DNA of 64,000 nt, taken from contig NZ_JBEWXT010000001.1 in assembly GCF_040538665.1 (NCBI RefSeq), positions 1,204,501-1,268,500 of the forward strand, written 5' to 3'. Position 1 is the first letter of the stretch; each line of letters opens with the position of its first letter. Positions 52,397-62,050 of the stretch are shown piece after piece. The notes beneath the pieces are model-generated. The model made no database searches. It saw only the letters and a list, made by a program, of their open reading frames with translations, and was not told the origin of the DNA. The translations under genes were made by a program, and so were the position numbers. This DNA is from Aureibaculum sp. 2308TA14-22 (lineage in GTDB: Bacteria > Bacteroidota > Bacteroidia > Flavobacteriales > Flavobacteriaceae).

Positions 52397-53584
52397 CTAT
52401 TGCAACCCTGGAATTTCTACCATTTCATCGGTTTCTTTATCATAATCTATCGTGTCAAAGTTAAAGCCAAATAGATTAAAAAATTCATCACGATACCCTT
52501 TTAAATCACCAATATCAGGTAACGTTTCTGTGGTAGCTTGTTGCCATAATTTCGCTACTTTTTCTTGAACATCCGCACGCATTTCCCAATCGTCTATTCG
52601 TATTCTTCCTTCGGAATCTGTGGGAACTTCATCAAGATACAAGCGTTCTTTATACAATCTATAAATCTGCTCAATACACCCTTCTTGAACCCCTTCTGCT
52701 TTCATTACTTTATACAATAAGGAAATATATAACGGAATTACGGGAATGGCAGAACTCGATTGAGTTACCAAAGCCTTGTTTACGGAAACGTAGGCTTTCC
52801 CGGTTATGTCTTTTAAGCGATCTGATATTTTAAAAGCAGTAGCTTCCAAATGATCTTTTGCCATACCAATAGTTCCTTTTCTATACACAGGTTCGGTTAA
52901 TTTAGGACCAATATATGAATAGGCTATGGTATTGAAACCCTCGGCCAATACATCTTCTTGTTGCAATTTATCAATCCATCGTTGCCAGTCATCACCGCCC
53001 ATTACGGTTATTGTATTTTCAATATCTTCATCTGTACAAGCCTCTATCGATATTTCTTTTACCTCACCAGTATGAAAATCAACTGTTTTATTAGTATATG
53101 AATTTCCGATAGGTTTTAACGTCGATTTATACCGAACTCCAGTATCTGGATGAGTTCGCACGGGAGAAGCCAAACTGTAAATTACCGAGTCGATTTTACC
53201 CAAATCTTTTTTAATAAGTTGTGCGGTTTGCTCTTTAATTTCATTGGAAAAGGCATCACCATTGATACTTTTAGCATATAAACCTGCCGCATGAGCTTGT
53301 TTCTCAAAAGCGGCGGTATTGTACCAACCCGATGATGCTGTTCTGCCTTCTGCGGGTGGTTTTTCAAAAAATACACCAATGGTTGATGCGTTAGCACCAA
53401 AGGCACTAGTTATACGAGATGCTAAACCAAAACCTGTTGATGCACCAATGACTAGTACATTTTTTGCACCGTCAATTTTAGGTTGAGCTTTTATATAGTC
53501 AATTTGGTTTTGTACATTTTTTGCACAGCCATCTGGATGGGCTGTTACACATATAAATCCGCGAGTTCTGGGTTGTATTATCAT
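52397..53584 (-). CDS. fabV: Trans-2-enoyl-CoA/ACP reductase FabV
   Basis: A 395-residue NADH-dependent enoyl reductase that completes each round of fatty-acid elongation. The N-terminus MIIQPRTRGFICVTAHPDGC is the FabV signature, the cofactor site is GASTGFG at 47-53, and the active site has the Y-x8-K spacing that defines FabV (Tyr234, Lys243). Length fits the family. FabV enzymes tolerate triclosan compared with FabI. Confidence 0.96.
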   Translation of the reverse strand: MIIQPRTRGFICVTAHPDGCAKNVQNQIDYIKAQPKIDGAKNVLVIGASTGFGLASRITSAFGANASTIGVFFEKPPAEGRTASSGWYNTAAFEKQAHAAGLYAKSINGDAFSNEIKEQTAQLIKKDLGKIDSVIYSLASPVRTHPDTGVRYKSTLKPIGNSYTNKTVDFHTGEVKEISIEACTDEDIENTITVMGGDDWQRWIDKLQQEDVLAEGFNTIAYSYIGPKLTEPVYRKGTIGMAKDHLEATAFKISDRLKDITGKAYVSVNKALVTQSSSAIPVIPLYISLLYKVMKAEGVQEGCIEQIYRLYKERLYLDEVPTDSEGRIRIDDWEMRADVQEKVAKLWQQATTETLPDIGDLKGYRDEFFNLFGFNFDTIDYDKETDEMVEIPGLQ

Positions 53585-53632
53585 TGTTGTTTGGTTTTTT
53601 TATTCAAAGTTGTAATTTCCCTTTAAAAACAT

Positions 53633-54274
53633 CTAAAACTTTTGTTCAAATAAAAACATTTCTAGAGCGTCACTTTCAATATCGTTTTGCCTTGAAATAT
53701 TATGGATTAAATTGTTATAAATTTGATAATGTTTAAATTTTGAAGAGGGATATACTTCAATTATTTCAGCTATCTCGGGTGTTGATGTTAATAATATCAA
53801 TGATTTTGCAACCCTAATATCGTATATTAAAAAATAATCATTAAGCCCGAGAGCCCTAGTTGCGAAATACATTATTTTAGAAATATAACTTACATTTAAT
53901 CCTTTGATTTGTTTTAAAGTATTATATGCATTCTCCAATTCATTTTTTTGAATATAAGAAAATGAATTGATAATTAGTTCATGATTTGCTAATGTATCAA
54001 GATATTTGTTAGTTCTATAAGTGCCATATCCTGTATCTGCAAAACCCCAGATCATTGTTAATAAAAAGGGTTTTTCCCACAACCTCCCATTTTCGTAAAA
54101 TTCCTTAAAAGCATCTATTATATCTTTTCTAGAAATATCAATATTTTCAAAGTCTGTTATATAATGCTTATAGGTTGGATTAAGTTTTTTCCATTTTTCC
54201 GTATTATATTTAAATTTTGACTGATTAAACGGTTCTAGTACTCTAATCTGTTCAATATATTTAGATATATTCAT
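53633..54274 (-). CDS. Possible OGG-fold DNA-glycosylase-like protein
   Basis: A 213-residue protein without signal or membrane segments. The stretch GLNVSYISKIMYFATRALGLNDYFLIYDIRVAKSL resembles the helix-hairpin-helix and catalytic region of 8-oxoguanine glycosylase-fold proteins: Lys of YISK and Asp of IYDIRV would take the positions of catalytic Lys and Asp. The assignment is by pattern only and is tentative. It lies between fabV and purA on the same strand, 21 nt upstream-side from purA's stop, is AT-richer than its neighbours to the eye, and may be an acquired gene. Confidence 0.6.
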   Translation of the reverse strand: MNISKYIEQIRVLEPFNQSKFKYNTEKWKKLNPTYKHYITDFENIDISRKDIIDAFKEFYENGRLWEKPFLLTMIWGFADTGYGTYRTNKYLDTLANHELIINSFSYIQKNELENAYNTLKQIKGLNVSYISKIMYFATRALGLNDYFLIYDIRVAKSLILLTSTPEIAEIIEVYPSSKFKHYQIYNNLIHNISRQNDIESDALEMFLFEQKF

Positions 54275-54295
54275 AAGAAATATACTTTCAAATAC

Positions 54296-55564
54296 CTATC
54301 TAAATATAGTCTGCTTCCTATCCGGCCCAACTGAAACAATTTTAATAGGTACTTGCAGTTCTTTTTCAATAAAATCGATATAATCAATTAAGTTTTTGGG
54401 TAATTGGTCGGCATTTTCCATTTTGGTTAAATCTTCGTCCCAGCCTTTAAATTCAGTATAGTTTACACTTACATTTTCTGGTTCAATATTATAGGGTAAA
54501 TGAGTTATCTCATTTCCTTTATAGGTATAAGAAGTACATACTTTTAAGGTTTTAAAACCAGACAGTACATCGCCCTTCATCATATTCAATTGGGTAACAC
54601 CATTTATTTGTACAGCATATTTTAGAGCTACTAAATCTAACCATCCGCAACGACGTGGTCGTCCTGTGGTTGCTCCAAATTCGTGACCTACTTTAGCCAT
54701 TGTTTCACCGTCTTTATCAAACAGTTCGGTAGGGAAGGGACCAGAACCTACTCGGGTAGTATAGGCTTTGAAAATTCCAAAAACCTCACCAATTTTATTT
54801 GGGGCAACACCTAATCCTGTACAGGCTCCTGCTGCTGTTGTATTTGAAGACGTTACAAACGGATACGTGCCAAAATCAATATCTAGCAAAGACCCTTGAG
54901 CTCCTTCTGCTAAAATAGTTTTATTGTTTTGCATGGCATCAAACAGATATTCTTCACTATCAATAAAGGTAAGTTCTTTTAAAACTTCTACAGCTTTACA
55001 GAACTGCTTTTCTAATTCTTTAAGGTCAAATTGAATATCAACATCAAAATAGTTAAGCATTTTTAGGTGTTTCTCTGTCAATGCTTTGTATTTGTCTTTC
55101 CAATCATCCAATTCCAAATCGCCCACACGCATTCCGTTTCTTCCGGTCTTGTCCATGTAAGTTGGACCAATTCCTTTTAGAGTAGAACCAATTTTGGCTT
55201 TTCCTTTAGAAGTCTCAGAAGCGGCATCTAATAATCGATGTGTTGGTAAAATCAAATGGGCTTTACGTGATATTAATAATTTCGATTTAAAATCGATGTT
55301 ATAAGGTGAAAGATTCTCCAATTCTTTTTGAAAAATTACGGGATCGATAACTACCCCGTTACCCACAATATTTATAGCCTTGTCATGAAAAATTCCTGAC
55401 GGAATAGTATGTAATACATGTTTGTTTCCATCAAAAATTAGAGTGTGCCCAGCATTTGGCCCACCTTGAAAACGTGCTATGATATCGTAATTTTTGGTAA
55501 GTACATCTACAATTTTACCTTTACCTTCATCGCCCCATTGTAAGCCGAGTAATAAATCTACCAT
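54296..55564 (-). CDS. purA: Adenylosuccinate synthetase PurA
   Basis: A 422-residue GTP-dependent enzyme that joins IMP and aspartate in AMP synthesis. GDEGKGK at 11-17 is the GTP loop, GPNAGHT follows in the catalytic region, TSSNTTAAGACTGLG and the GRPRRCGWLDLVAL stretch are diagnostic. Standard length. Downstream of fur with a 171-nt repeat-bearing gap. Confidence 0.97.
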   Translation of the reverse strand: MVDLLLGLQWGDEGKGKIVDVLTKNYDIIARFQGGPNAGHTLIFDGNKHVLHTIPSGIFHDKAINIVGNGVVIDPVIFQKELENLSPYNIDFKSKLLISRKAHLILPTHRLLDAASETSKGKAKIGSTLKGIGPTYMDKTGRNGMRVGDLELDDWKDKYKALTEKHLKMLNYFDVDIQFDLKELEKQFCKAVEVLKELTFIDSEEYLFDAMQNNKTILAEGAQGSLLDIDFGTYPFVTSSNTTAAGACTGLGVAPNKIGEVFGIFKAYTTRVGSGPFPTELFDKDGETMAKVGHEFGATTGRPRRCGWLDLVALKYAVQINGVTQLNMMKGDVLSGFKTLKVCTSYTYKGNEITHLPYNIEPENVSVNYTEFKGWDEDLTKMENADQLPKNLIDYIDFIEKELQVPIKIVSVGPDRKQTIFR

Positions 55565-55651
55565 TATTTTATTATTTGTTATTCCGAGGCACGAGGAATC
55601 TTTTTAACTCTAACGGCCTCATTATTAGTTATCTATTGTTATTTATTTATC

Positions 55652-55720
55652 CGTCACTCTGAACTTGATTCAGAGTCACATCCGATTGATGTGTGATGCT
55701 GAAACGAGTTCAGCATGACG
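55652..55720. repeat. Intergenic inverted-repeat element, second copy
   Basis: In the purA-fur gap cgtcactctgaacttg (55652-55667) and, inverted, gaaacgagttcagcatgacg (55701-55720) face each other; each also folds on itself (CTCTGAA/TTCAGAG and ATGCTGAA/TTCAGCAT). The end sequence matches the element at 19484-19625, here with a shorter spacer. A gaggcacgaggaatc segment at about 55584 is another repeat type I recall from flavobacteria. Confidence 0.65.
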
Positions 55721-55735
55721 AATGCTTAAAAGTTA

Positions 55736-56194
55736 TTATTTCTTCTTCTTTGTTTTAGTCTTATTTCTTTCCCCATAAAAGTAAAGCGAATGCTTATTTA
55801 CTTTAATATCAAAAACTTCTTCAATTGTTTTTTTAATCGTTTGGATTCTTGGATCGCAAAATTCAATTACTTCACCTGTATCTGTTAAAATTATATGATC
55901 GTGTTGTCTATCAAAATACGATTTTTCGTAATGAGCTTGGTTTTGACCAAACTGATGACGACGAACCAAACCGCATTCTAACAATAGCTCTATAGTATTG
56001 TATAGTGTAGCTCTACTGACACGATAATTTTGGTTTTTCATATAGATATAGAGCGATTCGATATCAAAATGATCGTTATGATCATAGATTTCTTGAAGAA
56101 TAGCATAACGCTCAGGTGTTTTTCTATGGTTGTTTTCTTCTAAAAAATTAGTAAAAACACTTTTTACAATTTCTTGATTTTTAGAATTATCCAT
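55736..56194 (-). CDS. Fur-family metal-dependent transcriptional regulator
   Basis: A 152-residue regulator with the Fur winged helix ([57 protein letters not shown]) and the metal-binding [15 protein letters not shown] segment. The CxxC pairs of the structural zinc site are absent. A lysine-rich tail ends the protein. Fur, PerR or Zur specificity is not readable. A -7 box TAAATTTG lies upstream on the minus strand (56224-56217). Confidence 0.93.
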   Translation of the reverse strand: MDNSKNQEIVKSVFTNFLEENNHRKTPERYAILQEIYDHNDHFDIESLYIYMKNQNYRVSRATLYNTIELLLECGLVRRHQFGQNQAHYEKSYFDRQHDHIILTDTGEVIEFCDPRIQTIKKTIEEVFDIKVNKHSLYFYGERNKTKTKKKK

Positions 56195-56216
56195 ATCTAT
56201 TTTATGATTAAAGAAG

Positions 56217-56224
56217 CAAATTTA
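56217..56224 (-). promoter_or_regulatory. -7 box of the Fur-family gene
   Basis: On the minus strand TAAATTTG followed by C, a full TAnnTTTG match 22 nt before the start codon. No well-spaced TTG is seen. Confidence 0.5.
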
Positions 56225-56284
56225 CGGTTTAAAAACAAGTATTTCTTAGTCCGTTTATTAAAAAGTTTAACAACTTTTGAACAC

Positions 56285-58504
56285 CTACTTGTTTAGGCGT
56301 TGTATTTTATCTATTCCTTCAATTTTTTTTAATTTGGCCATCAATTTTTTAAGTTGTTCATTGTTTTTTATGCCAACTGTTATTTGACCCGAAAAGACAC
56401 TCTGTCCACCAGAAATATTAATATTATAAATATTAACGTTCATATTACTTGAAATAACTTGTGTAACTTCATTGATTAAACCCATGTGGTCAATACCCGT
56501 TAATTTAAGCAACACTTTATGCTCTTGTTGAGTAGAATCTATCCACTTAGCGGTAATAACCCTATAAGCAAATTGTGATTGCATACTAATGGCATTGGGG
56601 CAGTTCTGCTTGTGTACTTTAATTCCGTCGGAAACGGTAACAAAACCAAAGACCTTATCACCAGGAATGGGGTTGCAACACTGAGCTAATTTATATTCTA
56701 ATTTTTCTTCATCTTTACCAAAAACAAGTAGGTCATATTTATCTGTTAATTCATCAGTTTTGTTATTAACAACTTTTTTATCTCCTCTTTTAATTGTGTT
56801 TTTAAAGAATTTATAAATAGCATTGTTGCGTTGGCCTACAAAATTTTTAAGTTGTTGATTGTCTATTGCTCCATTACCAAATCTAAAAAAGAGATCATGA
56901 CTCGTTTTTAATTTAAAGTAACTAACCAATTCATTGATTGTCTTTTCATTAAAAGGGATTTTTAAATGTCTTAATTTACGTGTCAAAGCAGCTTTACCTT
57001 CATCAGCAATAAGTTTTTGATCCTCTTTTAAGGCGGCTTTTATTTTTGATTTTGCTCGGGCTGTTTGAACAAAATCCAACCAACTTAACTTTGGTTTCTG
57101 ACTACTTGAAGTAATAATTTGAACTTGATCACCACTATTTAAGGTATGACTTAACGGAACTAGTTTACCATTTACTTTAGCTCCTCTACATGTCATACCT
57201 ACATCAGTATGTATGGCATAAGCAAAATCTAACGGTGTAGCTCCTTTTGGTAATGATTTAATATCCCCTTGAGGTGTGAAAATGTAGATTTCCTTGGCAT
57301 ATAAATTCATTTTGAATTGCTCTACAAAATCAACGGCATTTACATCAGGATTTTCTAAAGTTTCTTTTAATTTATTTAACCAGTTTTCTAGTCCACTTTC
57401 TTTTTCATTACCATGTTTATATTTAAAATGAGCTGCATATCCTTTTTCAGCAATTTCATCCATCCGTTGTGAGCGAATCTGAACTTCAACCCACCGTCCT
57501 TTAGGTCCCATTACCGTAATATGTAGCGATTCATATCCTGTAGATTTTGGTTGAGAAATCCAGTCACGTAAACGATTTGGGTTAGGATTAAAACTATCGG
57601 TTATGATGGAATAAATTTTCCAAGCATTAAATTTTTCATCAGCCAATTCTGAGGTATAAATAATCCGAATAGCAAACTTGTCATATATTTCTTCAAAAGA
57701 AACCCCTTGATTCAGCATTTTTTTTCGAATGGAATAAATGGATTTTGTTCTCCCTTTTATTACATAATCAAAATTTTCCTTGTCTAAGGTTTTTTCAACA
57801 CTTTGGGTAAAAGTTTTAATATATTCCTCTTGTTGTTCTTTGCTCTCTTTAATTTTGGTAAGAATATCATTGTAAACTTCTGGCTCGGTATACTTTAAGC
57901 CCAGATCTTCTAATTCTGTTTTGATGTTATATAGCCCTAATCTATGGGCCAACGGTGCGTAGATATATAAGGTTTCTGATGAAATTTTTATCTGCTTATG
58001 ATGCGGCATGGCATCCATAGTTTGCATATTGTGCAGACGGTCGGCAATTTTTATTAGAATAACCCGAACATCATCATTTAAAGTTAAGAGCATTTTTCTG
58101 AAATTCTCTGCCTGTATAGAGACTTCTTGATCTTTATTTAATCGTGATATTTTGGTTAGACCGTTTACAATTTTGGCAACCGTTTCACCAAACAAACCTT
58201 CAATATCTTCAAAAGTATAATCGTCCGAATCTTCAACAACATCATGGAGCAAAGCACACATAATCGACGTTACACCCAAACCAATTTCATTGGCAACGAT
58301 AGAAGCTACTGCAATAGGGTGGTAAATATAAGGTTCGCCCGTTTTTCTACGTTGGTCTTTATGTGCATCAACCGCCACATCAAATGCCTTACGGATCATT
58401 TCTTTATCTTTTTTAGATAAGGTTTGATACGTGGCATGCAACATTTCTTTATAGCGTTTCGCTATTTCTTTATTTTCATCTTCTAGGGTAGCCGTATATG
58501 CCAT
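56285..58504 (-). CDS. RelA/SpoT-type bifunctional (p)ppGpp synthetase/hydrolase
   Basis: A 739-residue stringent-response enzyme. The HD hydrolase domain is intact (His48 region, YHPIAVASIV, HDVVED at about 87-92, ILIKIADRLHNMQTM). The synthetase domain follows (IKGRTKSIYSIRKKM, YDKFAIRIIY, DWISQPKSTGYESLHITV), then TGS (IYIFTPQGDIKSLPKGATPLDFAYAIHTDVG), a CCNPIPGDKV conserved-Cys region and a C-terminal ACT domain. Both activities should be present. Confidence 0.96.
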   Translation of the reverse strand: MAYTATLEDENKEIAKRYKEMLHATYQTLSKKDKEMIRKAFDVAVDAHKDQRRKTGEPYIYHPIAVASIVANEIGLGVTSIMCALLHDVVEDSDDYTFEDIEGLFGETVAKIVNGLTKISRLNKDQEVSIQAENFRKMLLTLNDDVRVILIKIADRLHNMQTMDAMPHHKQIKISSETLYIYAPLAHRLGLYNIKTELEDLGLKYTEPEVYNDILTKIKESKEQQEEYIKTFTQSVEKTLDKENFDYVIKGRTKSIYSIRKKMLNQGVSFEEIYDKFAIRIIYTSELADEKFNAWKIYSIITDSFNPNPNRLRDWISQPKSTGYESLHITVMGPKGRWVEVQIRSQRMDEIAEKGYAAHFKYKHGNEKESGLENWLNKLKETLENPDVNAVDFVEQFKMNLYAKEIYIFTPQGDIKSLPKGATPLDFAYAIHTDVGMTCRGAKVNGKLVPLSHTLNSGDQVQIITSSSQKPKLSWLDFVQTARAKSKIKAALKEDQKLIADEGKAALTRKLRHLKIPFNEKTINELVSYFKLKTSHDLFFRFGNGAIDNQQLKNFVGQRNNAIYKFFKNTIKRGDKKVVNNKTDELTDKYDLLVFGKDEEKLEYKLAQCCNPIPGDKVFGFVTVSDGIKVHKQNCPNAISMQSQFAYRVITAKWIDSTQQEHKVLLKLTGIDHMGLINEVTQVISSNMNVNIYNINISGGQSVFSGQITVGIKNNEQLKKLMAKLKKIEGIDKIQRLNK

Positions 58505-58611
58505 AGAATAAAAGTAATCTAAAGATTTTTATTGAGCAAGTTTTTTTAATAGTGGTTAGTCTTTAGAGAGTAGAGGTTAGTGGAAATAAGTTTTCTGACC
58601 ACTAGACAGAA

Positions 58612-59139
58612 TTATTTTTTGATATTCTCAGTAATATATTTTAATACTGTATTTCCATCTTTAAGTACTTTTAAAGCTTCTTGATTCCCATCCAGATCTT
58701 TTCTTCCTTTATGTTTTTGGTATTTGATAAATTCGTTGACAAAATAATATCGACTTTCATAAGCCTCAAATCCTTTAAAATTTTTATAACCTGTTTGCTC
58801 ATCACTTTCTGTAAAATATTCAAAACTTTCAAAAGCAAAAATCAACTTATTATTTAAAAAATACCACTCAGTAGCAAGTTGGCCTTTATCCGTAATGCTA
58901 ATAGCAATTACTCTATTAACTGAATCATTGTATGTATGTGCTGTAATATTTGTAGCCGATGTTTGTGTTTGCCGTAATGGTTCTTTAGTCAGAAAAAAAT
59001 AGGTTTTGTCTTTGGTGTCATAAATCTGTGAGGTGTTGGTTTTAATTTTATCTACCACAGTAGCATCTCCAATACTAAGTTCTTGGCAAAGTGTGTTGAG
59101 GCTATAACAAACTGAAAAGAATAATAACAAGTATTTCAT
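58612..59139 (-). CDS. Exported protein of unknown function
   Basis: A 175-residue protein with a signal peptide (cleavage near SLNTLCQ, residues 14-20). The mature part is beta-rich in appearance (IAISITDKGQLATEWYFLNNKLIFAFESFEYF) with no recognised motif. Its start overlaps the stop of the upstream lipoprotein gene by 4 nt (ATGA), so both are made together. Confidence 0.8.
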   Translation of the reverse strand: MKYLLLFFSVCYSLNTLCQELSIGDATVVDKIKTNTSQIYDTKDKTYFFLTKEPLRQTQTSATNITAHTYNDSVNRVIAISITDKGQLATEWYFLNNKLIFAFESFEYFTESDEQTGYKNFKGFEAYESRYYFVNEFIKYQKHKGRKDLDGNQEALKVLKDGNTVLKYITENIKK

Positions 59140-60317
59140 GATTTTTTAGAGTTTTTGAATGATTTTATTTTTTTATATTCTAAAGAATCGATTTGATTTA
59201 AAATCATAGGAAATCGTATATGAGATTCTCTTATTTCTTCAGAATTAAGATTGAAATTATCTCTATACTTAATATCATATTTTTTTATTAAATAATCATG
59301 TCTAAGATCATATATGGCATTAGTAACAACTTCATTAAAACTAATAAAATCTTGATATGTTGAATTATTAGTGATATAATAGAAAAAACCTATTTGTTTG
59401 TTAGGTATTTGTTTAGATTTTATCAATTCGGTAAGTTGATTTAATTTATAACTTTTGCCGTTTATTTTTATATTACTTCTATCAATATAAATTAATAAAA
59501 GCTCTCCTGTAAACATATTTATTGTAAAAGGTGGTGGTGGAGGCCTTAACGGGTTATCAGCAGTATTGTATTTCTTGTAATCCAATTCCGTTATAGGGTT
59601 TAATCTTGCTGATAATAGATTAACTTTCTCATACGATTCTGATTTTAGATAGTAATAAACTTTTGAATATCCTGCTAATCTTAATTGCTTACGTATAAGG
59701 TTAACATCAGACATTTTTACATTTTTATCAATAATTAAGGATACCCTATTAATGTGTAATGAACTTTCAAATCTGTCCGAATAGTTACCTTTTTGACGCA
59801 ATAGAATGTGGTATTTTGAATTAACCATAACTGTTGTGTCTAAAAAATTAGAAACCAGTTCGTTGTTAAGATAACTCAGGTATAATGGGTTTTTAAAATA
59901 ACTAGATTGTCCAACAATTCTTTTTATGCCTTTACCGATTGGTAGTTTTATTCTTAAGTTTTTATCATTTAAATAATCAAAAATAAAGTTAGCAGCTTCA
60001 GGTTTTTTTAATGTAATAATTAAACTGTCAGCATCACTATCAATTGTCGTAAGTTCATTTTTATTCACTTCTATTTTAAAAATGCCATATAGTGTAGTAG
60101 AATTAATATCATGAATTTGATTACCTTTACGTACATATGCAATTGTGTCACTAAAAATAGAAAATAAATCTATAAATTTTCCATTTTCAAATTTAATTAG
60201 AGCTGGAACTCTATCTTTATCAAATTTAAAGCTACCATGCCAATACCCATCTAATTCAGTATTGTTAGCACATCTAACAAAAAGTATTGCTAAGAAAACA
60301 AGAGAAATGTTTTTCAT
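59136..60317 (-). CDS. Lipoprotein of unknown function with ExbD-like segments
   Basis: A 393-residue protein with lipobox LFVRC (Cys16). Residues 20-110 look like a small lipocalin-type or lipid-binding beta domain (LDGYWHGSFKF). Two later stretches, ESSLHINRVSLIIDKNVKMSDVNLIRKQLRLAGYSKVYYYL and LLIYIDRSNIKINGKSYKLNQLTELI, recall the periplasmic fold of ExbD/TolR, but there is no membrane helix other than the signal. The resemblance is by eye only. Coupled to the gene at 58612. Confidence 0.75.
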   Translation of the reverse strand: MKNISLVFLAILFVRCANNTELDGYWHGSFKFDKDRVPALIKFENGKFIDLFSIFSDTIAYVRKGNQIHDINSTTLYGIFKIEVNKNELTTIDSDADSLIITLKKPEAANFIFDYLNDKNLRIKLPIGKGIKRIVGQSSYFKNPLYLSYLNNELVSNFLDTTVMVNSKYHILLRQKGNYSDRFESSLHINRVSLIIDKNVKMSDVNLIRKQLRLAGYSKVYYYLKSESYEKVNLLSARLNPITELDYKKYNTADNPLRPPPPPFTINMFTGELLLIYIDRSNIKINGKSYKLNQLTELIKSKQIPNKQIGFFYYITNNSTYQDFISFNEVVTNAIYDLRHDYLIKKYDIKYRDNFNLNSEEIRESHIRFPMILNQIDSLEYKKIKSFKNSKKS

Positions 60318-60357
60318 AGATTAAATATAGTACAAAAAGCTAGAATAGAAAAGACCT

Positions 60358-61587
60358 CTACATCATCGCCTTAACCCGCTGCAACAACGTGGGGTGGGAG
60401 TAGTGCATAAAAACATAAGCCTTATGAGGTGTTAAATTACTCAGACTGTTTTTTGACAGCTTTTTTAATGCGGTTATTAAGGGTTTTGCTCCAAAATAGG
60501 ATTTAGCGTAATCATCGGCTTGGTATTCAAATTTTCTTGAAAAAATATTCATTACGAGTCCAGTAATTTCAGAAATGGGACTGTACAATACGCCAAAAGC
60601 AATTAAACCAATATGAAAACTGGGTTCGGAAACCGATAGGGCATTGGCTAATAACTTACTATCAATAAAAAAGGATAAAATGTATAAGGTCAATCCGGTC
60701 AATAGGATAGAACTTACCATATTAAAAACGACATGCTTTTTTTTGTAATGTCCCACTTCGTGAGCCAATACAGCAACGATTTCATCAGTTTCCAAATCGT
60801 TGATTAAGGTATCGTACAATACGATACGTTTCTTTTTGCCAAACCCTGTAAAATAGGCATTTGCTTTGGTGGAGCGTTTGGAGCCGTCAATCACAAAAAT
60901 CTTATCAAGGCTGAACCCAACTTTTTGGGCAAAGCTTTCTAATGCTGTTTTTAACTCGCCCTCTTCCAACGAACTTTGTTTGTTGAACAGTGGAACAATC
61001 AACGTAGAATAAAATAAGGTCATAAAAATGGAAAAAGCAGCTATAAACACCCAAGTGTAGATCCAGAAATTCTTACCTGTTTGTTGGTAAAACCAAACAA
61101 TCAATGCTAAAATTCCGCCACCAACGATAATTGTTAATAACCATCCTTTAATTTTATCGGTAAAGAAGAGTTTTCTTGTTGTTTTGTTAAACCCGTACTT
61201 TTCTTCAATTACAAAAGTCTTGTAGTAGGAGAGTGGTGTGGTTAAAATATCACTACCTAGCATAATAATTCCGAAAAACAAAAGTGTTATTACAATTTTA
61301 TTATCGCTCAAACTTCTCGCCAATTGATCTACATAAGCAAAACCATCAAAAAAGAAAAAAGCTAAGGTCAATAAAAAGGAAAAAACTCCCGTAATGCTTG
61401 AAAATTTAAAATTCTCTTTTTTGTAGGCTTGTGATTTGGTATATTCCTTTTCATCATAAACATCATCCAATAAAGGTGGAATGGCATCATCAAAATGCTT
61501 AGCGTTTAAATAATCCAAGTATTTATCAACGATAAAATTGATTACCAATATGCCGATAATAATATAAAATAATTGCTGTGGCGTCAT
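60358..61587 (-). CDS. M48-family (Ste24/CAAX protease 1-like) membrane metalloprotease
   Basis: A 409-residue inner-membrane protease. The zinc motif HEVGH is at 276-280 with the third ligand Glu in FEYQADDYA; an N-terminal CAAX-protease extension with several helices (about 5-25, 65-85, 98-118, 150-170 and 175-200) precedes it, and two helices follow. Family enzymes degrade or process membrane proteins. It starts 4 nt after the NlpC/P60 gene's partner region ends, in the same reverse run. Confidence 0.94.
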   Translation of the reverse strand: MTPQQLFYIIIGILVINFIVDKYLDYLNAKHFDDAIPPLLDDVYDEKEYTKSQAYKKENFKFSSITGVFSFLLTLAFFFFDGFAYVDQLARSLSDNKIVITLLFFGIIMLGSDILTTPLSYYKTFVIEEKYGFNKTTRKLFFTDKIKGWLLTIIVGGGILALIVWFYQQTGKNFWIYTWVFIAAFSIFMTLFYSTLIVPLFNKQSSLEEGELKTALESFAQKVGFSLDKIFVIDGSKRSTKANAYFTGFGKKKRIVLYDTLINDLETDEIVAVLAHEVGHYKKKHVVFNMVSSILLTGLTLYILSFFIDSKLLANALSVSEPSFHIGLIAFGVLYSPISEITGLVMNIFSRKFEYQADDYAKSYFGAKPLITALKKLSKNSLSNLTPHKAYVFMHYSHPTLLQRVKAMM

Positions 61588-61591
61588 TATG

Positions 61592-62050
61592 TTAATAGAT
61601 TAAAATACGTTTGGCATAACGAAATTTCTTTTTCCAATAGACATTATCCAAATCAGACTTCATAATACCTTTAGTAGTTGAGCTGTGCATAAATTTGTTA
61701 TCTCCTGCATAAATTCCTACATGTCTATACTTTCTAGAAGGTCTAAAAAAAACCAAATCACCAGGTTTTAATCTGTGTTTTGATACTTTTCTGCCCATTT
61801 TTGCTATTTCTTTTGTGGTTCTGGGCAATTGGGTTTTTAATCCATCTTTATATACTTTACCAACGAAACCAGAACAATCAAATCCACGTCTATCTGTACC
61901 ACCATATTTATAGGGAATACCTTTATACAATTGATATTGCTTTTCCAGTTCTGACTCCACTTTGGCAACCGCAGCTGCCTTTTTAGAAGCCCCACAGCTG
62001 GTTAATGCGATTGCGATAAGGAAAATAAAAGCAATTTGAATTTTTCTCAT
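61592..62050 (-). CDS. NlpC/P60-family (C40) lipoprotein peptidase
   Basis: A 152-residue lipoprotein (lipobox ALTSC, Cys19) with a C40 catalytic domain: Cys59 in FDCSGFV and the His of RHVGIYAG, with a downstream polar third residue near FMHSST. Such enzymes cut stem peptides of peptidoglycan. It overlaps the upstream methyltransferase gene by 4 nt (ATGA) and is followed after 4 nt by the M48 protease gene. Confidence 0.93.
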   Translation of the reverse strand: MRKIQIAFIFLIAIALTSCGASKKAAAVAKVESELEKQYQLYKGIPYKYGGTDRRGFDCSGFVGKVYKDGLKTQLPRTTKEIAKMGRKVSKHRLKPGDLVFFRPSRKYRHVGIYAGDNKFMHSSTTKGIMKSDLDNVYWKKKFRYAKRILIY

